From assembly GCA_903824965.1 (NCBI GenBank), contig CAIJYR010000046.1, forward strand, positions 1 to 44,786: a stretch of DNA of 44,786 nucleotides, given 5' to 3'. Source of the DNA: an uncultured Thiotrichales bacterium. GTDB taxonomy: Bacteria > Pseudomonadota > Gammaproteobacteria > CAIRSR01. The notes beneath the pieces are model-generated. The model had not been told where the DNA came from. It saw nothing but the letters and a program-made list of their open reading frames with translations, and did no database searches. The position numbers and the translations under genes were made by a program. Below are positions 1 through 5,692 of the stretch, one piece after another (the first letter of the stretch is position 1; the number at the start of each line of letters is the position of its first letter).

Positions 1-136
1 CAAATGGCTTTACGCCGTGCTCGGTTGCCTTACGTTTTGTCTCAGCCCGCGATACGGCTGCGGACATCGACAAAACGTACGGCCCTCACGGCTACGCGGG
101 GCTCGTCGCACTACGCTTCGCTCCATGTGCTCCTCG
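1..136. repeat. Hairpin-bearing repeat that truncates emrB
   Basis: The emrB reading frame loses all similarity to its family at about position 137, and the sequence from 1 to 136 is of another character. It holds an inverted repeat: positions 27-41 pair with 69-83 with one mismatch (GCCTTACGTTTTGTC against GACAAAACGTACGGC), separated by a 27-base loop. No recognisable protein is encoded. It looks like one end of an interspersed palindromic repeat or MITE-like insertion. Because it lies at the window edge, a chimeric join cannot be excluded. Confidence 0.45.
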
Positions 137-649
137 AGAGAGGTTGTCCGTGATCCATCCACCACAGATCGGCCCCACAATGGGCGCAACCACCACCGTG
201 ATCGACCACAGCGCAAGCGCAAGACCTTTTTTCTCAGGTGGATAGTTGTTCAGCAAAAGACTTTGTGACATCGGAATGATGGGGCCTGCACAAATCCCTT
301 GCAACACACGAGCGGCGATCAAAATGGGCAGATTGGGTGCCAATCCACACAACCCGGAGGCTATGGTAAAAAGCAAAATCGCCGCCACAAACAAACGAAC
401 ATCACCAAAACGACGCGACAACCAACCGGTCAACGGCAGCGCAATGGCATTGCTGACGGTAAAAGAGGTGATAATCCAAGTCCCCTGGTTCTGGCTCACG
501 GCCAAATCACCGGCAATGGTAGGCAAAGACACGTTGGCGATCGACGTATCGAGCACCTGCATAAACGTCCCAAGACTAAGCCCCAGAGTCAACAAAAAAA
601 GAGAGTAACCGCGCAAGGGGGGTGGTGGTGTGAGGGCGTTACTTTCCAT
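92..649 (-). pseudogene. emrB: EmrB-type multidrug MFS transporter, N-terminal part only
   Basis: Drug:proton antiporter of the DHA2 (14-TM) family, the inner-membrane pump of an EmrAB-TolC system. About 170 N-terminal residues are present, of the roughly 510 usual. Visible are the first membrane helix, the family motif around LDTSIANVSLPTIAGDL, the motif-A-like loop GWLSRRFGDVR, and the stretch LLLNNYPPEKKGLALALWS that is highly characteristic of EmrB. After GGWITDNLS the frame runs into unrelated sequence and stops at 92, so the gene is disrupted or the assembly changes here. The start is the ATG at 649, which overlaps the end of emrA by 11 bases. A GTG at 661 is the alternative. Unless the rest lies intact elsewhere, the pump should be non-functional. 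Confidence 0.8.
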
Positions 650-1817
650 GATCTCGCCCACAGCGAGGACAGTTGGTTTGTAGGACAGATTGGATGAGTG
701 CCTCGGCCTCTTTTGCGTCTTCGATGGGGATTTCGTAGCGTGTGCCGGGTGAGGGGGCAGCCTGGTTGAACACGCTGGTTTCTATCTCGGCCTTCATGGA
801 CAACCCAACGCGAAGGGGATGTGCAAGCAATTCCTTGGGATCGAGCGCGATACGAACGGGCAAACGCTGGATAATTTTGATCCAATTGCCACTCGCGTTT
901 TGCGGCGGCAACAAAGAAAAAACGCTTCCTGTGCCAGGGGAGAGACCTTGAACGGTACCGTGAAAGACGAGTGCGGTTCCATAGAGGTCAGAGGTCAACC
1001 GTACGGGTTGGTTGGGGTGGATATTCTTGATCTGGTCTTCTTTACAATTCGCATCCACCCAGATCTGGTTTGTGGGTACGATGATCAAGAGCGGCACCCC
1101 AGGGGCAACCTGTTGGCCAATTTGTACTGAACGCTTCGCCACTTGTCCGTCTGCGGGCGAGCGAATGCTACAACGCTGCACCGTCAACCAGGATTCACGC
1201 AGCCGAACAGCGGCCTGTTTGACCTCAGGGTGGGTCTCCACCGACGTACCGGCTACCACCGCTTCCGAGGCACCCCACTCTGCTTCCGCTTGATCAAGCG
1301 CCCATTGTGCTTGGTCACGGGCAGCCTGTGCGTGCTCTACCTCCTCTTTGGAGACCGCCTGTACCGTGACTGCGTGCAACCGTCGAGTGAGATCCGCTTC
1401 TGTCTGTTGGAGTGTTCGCCGCTTTTGGGCAAGGTTGGCAGCCTGTTGGTCGCGTCTTCGGAAGGCTTGGCTGATCCGACGAACCGTACTCCCAAGGTCT
1501 GCCTCGCTCTTTTCTAGGGCAAGATGGGCATCGGTATCGTCCAACCTCACCAAGACCTGGCCTTGCTTCACAGGTTCGGTATCGTCGGTCAACACCGCAA
1601 CGACGGTCCCAGCGATGCGGGGCGTGACCCGAATCAGATTGCCAACCACATAGGCATCGTCTGTGCTTTCGTGGATACTGGCATACGTGAACCAGTACAT
1701 CCCCCATACAACACCCGCCGCCAGAAAAGCAAGCGCGAGGAGGGCCAGCCACCGTGTGCGTTGGGGGGCCGATTTAGCATCAATCGGCTTAGAATCGGTC
1801 GGCTTAGAATCAGTCAT
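639..1817 (-). CDS. emrA: EmrA-like membrane fusion protein (HlyD family)
   Basis: Periplasmic adaptor linking the EmrB pump to an outer-membrane TolC channel. 392 residues. A short cytoplasmic N-terminus rich in TDSKP repeats is followed by one membrane segment (about residues 22-45, ALLALAFLAAGVVWGMYWF). Then come the hallmark STDDAYVVGNLIRVTPRIAG biotinyl-lipoyl half-motif, a long coiled-coil hairpin (about 95-200), the second lipoyl half with PADGQVAKRSVQIGQQV, and a beta-barrel domain. It overlaps the TolC-like gene by 8 bases and emrB by 11, so the three form one translationally coupled operon. The C-terminus carries an extra CPRC pair (NCPRCGRDHGK), which is not usual for EmrA; I do not know its role. 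Confidence 0.9.
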   Translation of the reverse strand: MTDSKPTDSKPIDAKSAPQRTRWLALLALAFLAAGVVWGMYWFTYASIHESTDDAYVVGNLIRVTPRIAGTVVAVLTDDTEPVKQGQVLVRLDDTDAHLALEKSEADLGSTVRRISQAFRRRDQQAANLAQKRRTLQQTEADLTRRLHAVTVQAVSKEEVEHAQAARDQAQWALDQAEAEWGASEAVVAGTSVETHPEVKQAAVRLRESWLTVQRCSIRSPADGQVAKRSVQIGQQVAPGVPLLIIVPTNQIWVDANCKEDQIKNIHPNQPVRLTSDLYGTALVFHGTVQGLSPGTGSVFSLLPPQNASGNWIKIIQRLPVRIALDPKELLAHPLRVGLSMKAEIETSVFNQAAPSPGTRYEIPIEDAKEAEALIQSVLQTNCPRCGRDHGK

Positions 1818-3306
1818 GCTGCCCGGTCTTCTCTGAGGGGGGGGCGCCGCCCAAAGTCTTGAACAATCCTACCCAGGCACGCAGGCGATCCGCTTCTGTT
1901 TCGAGGGCGTTGATCCGTTGGCTGAGTACCGTACCCTTCTTTTCAAGGGGTTCCATACGACTGGTCAATCCCATGTTCTGACGCTGCTGTGCCAACGCAT
2001 GGGCCTTTTGGACATCTTCCAGCGCGTGTTGTTGTGCTTCGTAGCGTTGTTCGATGCTCAGAAGCCGCGCATAGGCATCCACTCCCTGGCGAGCGGCTTC
2101 GAGAATGGCTCGGTTGTATTCTGCGACTGCCTGAGCATACGCCGCGTCTTGTTCACCCCATTTTGCACGCAGGGTATTGGTGTTAAAAATGGGAAGATGC
2201 AAGGCAGGGCCAAAGGATGTGGACAAAGCACCCGCACGAAAGAGGGTATCCCATTGCAGGGTTTCCAGGCCCACCATCAGGCGCAAATCCAGGTTGGGGT
2301 AAAAAGCGGCCCGCGCTGCATCCCGTTGATTGGCTACAGCCTCGACACGTTTGCGTAACGCAGCAATGTCCGGCCGCCCTGCCAACCAACCCAAAGGCAG
2401 GTGGGTGGGCAGGAGGGGGACGTGTGCTTTCAGGCTCGGTTTTGGGAGATCCTCGGCATGATCAGGATCAGCGCCCACAGCAGCCGCCAAACGATAGCGC
2501 AAGGCGCGTTCTTGGTATTCTAGTGCATGAATCTGGTCATCTTCTAGCGCGAGTTTTGCGCGTGCATCGAGCAACCATTGTTCAGAATCGAGTCCTAGAT
2601 CGAGCCTTGTCTTGTGTAGATCATATTCTGTTTGATGGTGTTGTCGTAACTGTCGAGCGAGTGCCAAACGGGCGTCGATACCTGCACAGGCGAAATAGCT
2701 ATCCGCCACGGTCACGGCTACGGTGAGGCGAATGGCTTCTGTCTCCAGATATGCAGCCTGCTGTTCATTGCCTGCGGCACGAACCAAAGCGCGGTTTTTG
2801 CCCCACCAATCGAGGTCATCCGAGAGATTCTGTGTGACATCGGTCTGGTGAAAAGAACTCCCCCCGATGGGGGGGGGAAACACACCATACCGCGTGAGGC
2901 GTTCTTGGGCAACGGATGCCTCGGTAGAATAATGCACCTTCGTGGCTAGGGAAGCCAGTCGTTCGGCTTGATCGGCCTTTCGTAGCCGTGCGCTTGCCGC
3001 AGCGAGATCGGGATGATCGATCAGTGCAGTTTCGATGAGTCGGTTGAGGTCGTGCAAACCAAAGTGCTGCCACCATGCTTCATAGGGCGCAGAGGGTTCC
3101 GTTGGTTCGGATGGCGCGTCACTTTGGTGGTGCGTTGGACGGGTATCCGAGGCATCCACCAAACGGTCGATGGTGGCCGTGGTTTCTGGCACCCGCAACG
3201 CTGGAGAGGCTGGCAGATCGTCGGGCAGTCGAGCGCAACCAGCCCCTCCTAGACTTGCCATCGACAAGCAGCCACACAACAAGAAGATGTGTGTTTGTCG
3301 TAGCAC
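1810..3306 (-). CDS. TolC/NodT-type outer-membrane efflux lipoprotein
   Basis: Outer-membrane exit duct of the tripartite pump (OEP family, NodT subgroup). The two OEP repeats are recognisable: EAWWQHFGLHDLNRLIETAL near the start, LDWWGKNRALVRAA, and later GWLAGRPDIAALRKRVEA with FYPNLDLRLMVG. The mature N-terminus is probably a lipidated Cys after SLGGAGC. The frame is open up to 3561 but most of that extension is unlikely. The GTG at 3306 gives a neat 24-residue lipoprotein signal (basic start, FLLCGCLSMASLGGAGC), though its AGGAGG lies directly against the start. The ATG at 3399 (MSFRLSR) is the alternative. It is the promoter-proximal gene of the emr operon and diverges from the glycine-rich array. 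Confidence 0.85.
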   Translation of the reverse strand: MLRQTHIFLLCGCLSMASLGGAGCARLPDDLPASPALRVPETTATIDRLVDASDTRPTHHQSDAPSEPTEPSAPYEAWWQHFGLHDLNRLIETALIDHPDLAAASARLRKADQAERLASLATKVHYSTEASVAQERLTRYGVFPPPIGGSSFHQTDVTQNLSDDLDWWGKNRALVRAAGNEQQAAYLETEAIRLTVAVTVADSYFACAGIDARLALARQLRQHHQTEYDLHKTRLDLGLDSEQWLLDARAKLALEDDQIHALEYQERALRYRLAAAVGADPDHAEDLPKPSLKAHVPLLPTHLPLGWLAGRPDIAALRKRVEAVANQRDAARAAFYPNLDLRLMVGLETLQWDTLFRAGALSTSFGPALHLPIFNTNTLRAKWGEQDAAYAQAVAEYNRAILEAARQGVDAYARLLSIEQRYEAQQHALEDVQKAHALAQQRQNMGLTSRMEPLEKKGTVLSQRINALETEADRLRAWVGLFKTLGGAPPSEKTGQHD

Positions 3307-3703
3307 CCTCCTCTGCAAGAGCCGCTCACGCAGAACAAACAAGCGATCGACCCGTGTTGTGGGCTTTGTTTCAGGGATCCTGGAGAGTCGGAATGACATG
3401 GCGGGTGCAGCAAAGAGGCAGGATGGCGAGAGAGTGACCGTGCCGCACTCTATCCCACTCTCCGCCGTCTTGTCATCCAGTTGCTCGCTCTGCCAAGACC
3501 GACCACACCACAGAATGCCTATACGACGAGTGATCCGACCACCCCTGTCCAGCCAATTCAAGGATTGCTGTACACACGCTGTCTAGTCTTGTTGGACGAT
3601 GGTGGGTGTGAAGAGATAGTTGGACGCACCGCGCCCCCGAAGGTACCGTACCCCTCCGCACTGGGCTTCGTTCTTTGCTGGTTTGTCGTTCAAAAATGAG
3701 TAT

Positions 3704-3719
3704 TGGCATGATTCATGCA
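3704..3719 (+). promoter_or_regulatory. Candidate sigma-54 (-24/-12) promoter
   Basis: TTGGCATGATTCATGC followed by A matches the RpoN consensus YTGGCACGN4TTGCW closely. The invariant GG and GC are exactly 12 bases apart (GG 3705-3706, GC 3717-3718). It would start transcription near 3730, about 40 bases before the first glycine-rich gene at 3768. No comparable match stands before the other four copies. This is a by-eye match; I did not scan for enhancer sites or for the background frequency. Confidence 0.5.
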
Positions 3720-3767
3720 GCATCGGGTTCAGACTGCCATCCGGCAGCAACTTTTGGAGCGTTAAAG

Positions 3768-4028
3768 ATGAGCATGAATGACAGCATTAGCGGTGGAACC
3801 CAGAGCGGCAAGAGTGGCGGTGACGCCTTAGGAGCCGGTGCAGGATTCAGCAGCGCAGGTGCCGGAAGCGGTGCAGGTGCGGGTGGTGGTGGCGGATTCT
3901 TGGGCGGTGGTGGATATGGTGGGGCCGATTCTTCCGCACATGCAGGTTCTATGGGTGCCAGCGTGGGTGCCATGGGTGGTAACGCAACCGATAATACGTC
4001 GATTGGTACCATCAACATCAGTTCATAA
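3768..4028 (+). CDS. Glycine-rich small protein, array copy 1
   Basis: 86 residues, about one third Gly, rich also in Ala and Ser, without Cys. Layout shared by all five copies: a polar N-terminus (DSISGGTQSGKSGGDA), a middle of Ala-Gly-Ser repeats (GAGAGFSSAGAGSGAGA) leading to GGGGGFLGGGGYGG, a variable acidic spot (ADSSAHAGS), then a strongly conserved polar end (GGNATDNTSIGTINI plus two residues). There is no Sec signal peptide and no membrane helix. I do not recognise the family. The start ATG at 3768 is chosen over the upstream ATG at 3675 because it lines up with the other copies and has TTTGGAGC in front. The first gene after the sigma-54-like site; function unknown. Confidence 0.8.
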   Translation: MSMNDSISGGTQSGKSGGDALGAGAGFSSAGAGSGAGAGGGGGFLGGGGYGGADSSAHAGSMGASVGAMGGNATDNTSIGTINISS

Positions 4029-4137
4029 AACCGTCAGCGCATCATCCAGGTGGGTGAATGCGCTTTCTTTGGTGTAGCGCCTTTTGGTTCGCAGTATCCA
4101 TCTCAAGCGTACTCTTAATATTTTTTGGAGCATAAAA

Positions 4138-4398
4138 ATGAGCACAGGTGACAGTATTTCTGGTGGCACGCAAAGCGGCAAGAGTGGCGGTGACGCCTTC
4201 GGAGCCGGTGTAGGATTCAGCAGCGCAGGTGCCGGAAGCGGTGCAGGTGCGGGTGGTGGTGGCGGATTCTTGGGTGGTGGTGGATATGGTGGTGCTCATT
4301 CTGACGCAGGTGCAGCTTCCATGGGTACCAGCGTGAGTGCCATGGGTGGTAACGCAACCGATAATACGTCGATTGGTACCATCAACATCGCCGGGTAA
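4138..4398 (+). CDS. Glycine-rich small protein, array copy 2
   Basis: 86 residues, the closest relative of copies 1 and 3. It begins MSTGDSISGGTQSGKSGG, keeps the GGGGGFLGGGGYGG centre, has HSDAGAASMGTSVSAMGG in place of the DSSAHAGS stretch of copy 1, and ends TINIAG. The start at 4138 has TTTTTTGGAG six to seven bases upstream. The third position and linker are almost unchanged from copy 3, which points to recent duplication, while the coding frame is intact in every copy, which points to selection on the product. No Cys, no signal peptide. Function unknown. Confidence 0.8.
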   Translation: MSTGDSISGGTQSGKSGGDAFGAGVGFSSAGAGSGAGAGGGGGFLGGGGYGGAHSDAGAASMGTSVSAMGGNATDNTSIGTINIAG

Positions 4399-4477
4399 GT
4401 GCACTTTCTTTGGTGTAGCGCCTTTTGGTTCGCAGTATCCATTTCAAGCATACTCTTAATTTCTTTGGAGAATGAAG

Positions 4478-4738
4478 ATGAGCACAAATGACAGCATTAG
4501 CGGTGGAACACAAACCGGCAAGAGTGGCGGTGACGCCTTCGGAGCGGGTGCAGGGTTCAGCAGCGCAGGTGCAGGAAGCGGTGCTGATGCAGGTGGTGGT
4601 GGTGGATTTTTGGGCGGTGGTGGATATGGTGGCGCTCATTCTAACGCAGGTGCCGCTTCCATGGGTACCAGCGTGGGTGCCATGGGCGGTAATGCAACCG
4701 ACAATACGTCGATTGGTACCATCAACATCGCAGGGTAA
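4478..4738 (+). CDS. Glycine-rich small protein, array copy 3
   Basis: 86 residues, N-terminus MSTNDSISGGTQTGKSGG, centre SGADAGGGGGFLGGGGYGG, end TINIAG. Two in-frame ATGs exist (4472 and 4478). GGAG at 4467-4470 is one base from the first and seven from the second, and the second lines up with the other copies, so 4478 is preferred. The differences from copy 2 are small and mostly conservative. No signal peptide, membrane segment or Cys. Function unknown. Confidence 0.8.
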   Translation: MSTNDSISGGTQTGKSGGDAFGAGAGFSSAGAGSGADAGGGGGFLGGGGYGGAHSNAGAASMGTSVGAMGGNATDNTSIGTINIAG

Positions 4739-4817
4739 GTGCGCGTTCTGTTATGTGGCGCCTTTTGGTTCGCAGTATCCATTTCAACCGTATTCTTAAT
4801 TTCTTTGGAGCATGAAG

Positions 4818-5081
4818 ATGAGCACAGGTGACATGATTAGCGGTGGAACACAAAGTGGCAAGAGTGGCGGTGACGCCTTCGGAGAGGGTGCAGGGTTCAG
4901 CAGCGCAGGTGCCGGAAGCGGTGCTGGTGCAGGCGGTGGTGGTGGTGCGCTGTGGGGCGGTGGTGGATTTGGTGGAGCCGATTCTTCCGCACATGCTGGT
5001 TCCGTGGGTGCCAGTGTGGGTGCCATGGGTGGTAATGCAACCGACAACACCTCGATTGGTACCATCAACATCGCTTCCTAA
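4818..5081 (+). CDS. Glycine-rich small protein, array copy 4
   Basis: 87 residues. It differs from copies 1-3 in the centre: GGGGGALWGGGGFGG replaces GGGGGFLGGGGYGG, so an aromatic residue stays at the same place but Phe-Leu becomes Ala-Leu-Trp. The distal part returns to the copy-1 type (ADSSAHAGSVGASVGAMGG) and ends TINIAS. The start is ATG 4818 with TTTGGAG upstream; an in-frame ATG at 4812 is too close to that site. The mosaic of copy-1 and copy-3 features suggests gene conversion within the array. Function unknown. Confidence 0.8.
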   Translation: MSTGDMISGGTQSGKSGGDAFGEGAGFSSAGAGSGAGAGGGGGALWGGGGFGGADSSAHAGSVGASVGAMGGNATDNTSIGTINIAS

Positions 5082-5146
5082 AAATCCTGTTGGGCGGCGA
5101 GTGTCCTAAAAACTTGGATCGTTGTATCTACACTGGAGAAGCAATC

Positions 5147-5410
5147 GTGAGCATGGGTGACAGTATTTCTGGTGGAACACAAAGCGGCAAGAGTGGCGGT
5201 GATGCGATGTCGGCAGGTGCAGGCATGAGCCACGCAGGTGCAGGAAGTGGCGCAGGCGCGGATGGTGGTGGTGGTGCATGGTGGGGCGGCGGTGGCGGCG
5301 GGATGGCCGATTCCTCTGCGGGTGCAGCCTCCATGGGCACCAGCGTTGGTTCCATGGGTGGTAATGCAACCGACAACACCTCCATCGGTACCATCAACAT
5401 CGGTTCCTAA
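5147..5410 (+). CDS. Glycine-rich small protein, array copy 5 (most divergent)
   Basis: 87 residues. It keeps the ends of the family (MGDSISGGTQSGKSGGDA and GGNATDNTSIGTINIGS), but the middle is changed: MSAGAGMSHAGAGSGAGADGGGGAWWGGGGGGMADSS has two adjacent Trp and more Met. The start is GTG 5147, with GGAG eight bases upstream and in line with the other copies. The frame is open from 5090 but that extension has no support. Its leader differs from the other linkers, so it may be expressed differently. The pattern of conserved ends and a variable aromatic centre is the key feature of the family. Confidence 0.78.
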   Translation: MSMGDSISGGTQSGKSGGDAMSAGAGMSHAGAGSGAGADGGGGAWWGGGGGGMADSSAGAASMGTSVGSMGGNATDNTSIGTINIGS

Positions 5411-5692
5411 GTAGGCGCTTTTGGTAAGGTGGAAGGAGACGAAAACAGTATCTTTTCCGCTCCCCCTCGAAGAGTCTGGCGATTGAAACGGTTGCAACCT
5501 GTGGTAGAGTAGAAGCACTGCCCCCGCCGCAGGTACCGTTGGTACCCGTCGGCGTGGTGTATTGCAACACCACCGAACCTACGTCAATCTGCCATCCATG
5601 CGGTTCCGAAGGACGATTGGCGTGACGACGAGTGTGTGCCCTGCCACACCTCCTCGTTTTGATTTCTCACGCATCTTGGATTTACCCAACGG
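5411..5692. other. Intergenic region before ileS with a 7-bp hairpin
   Basis: No gene seen. It has two GGTACC sites nine bases apart (5532, 5541) and a perfect hairpin (GTGGTGT at 5554-5560 against ACACCAC at 5567-5573, loop of six). No T-run follows, so it is not a standard terminator. The ileS promoter must lie here or further downstream, but I could not pick it with confidence. Confidence 0.4.

Larger units (their letters stand above)
3768..5410 (+). repeat. Five-fold tandem gene array, unit about 330-370 bp
   Basis: Five units, each with a Shine-Dalgarno, an 86-87 codon gene and a linker, lie head to tail. Start-to-start distances are 370, 340, 340 and 329 bases. The linkers after genes 1, 2 and 3 are nearly the same (they share GCGCCTTTTGGTTCGCAG and TATCCATTTCAA-like blocks), so whole units, not just coding sequence, were duplicated. 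The linker after gene 4 is different, which sets gene 5 apart as the older or separately derived member. A decayed piece of the linker (GGCGCTTTTGGT) follows gene 5. Confidence 0.9.

Noticed and set aside
3713-5400. Long Pro/Ala-rich open frames on the minus strand of the glycine-rich array
   Set aside because: They are the complements of GGN codon runs (GGC/GGT read as Pro and Ala), lack ribosome-binding sites, and the plus-strand genes have conserved starts and linkers.
3768-5410. Array copies as microcin B17-like precursors
   Set aside because: The Gly-rich centre is suggestive, but there are no Cys and few Ser in the right place for thiazole/oxazole formation, and no modification genes lie nearby.
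5554-5573. Hairpin before ileS as a terminator
   Set aside because: The stem is perfect but no T-run follows on either strand.
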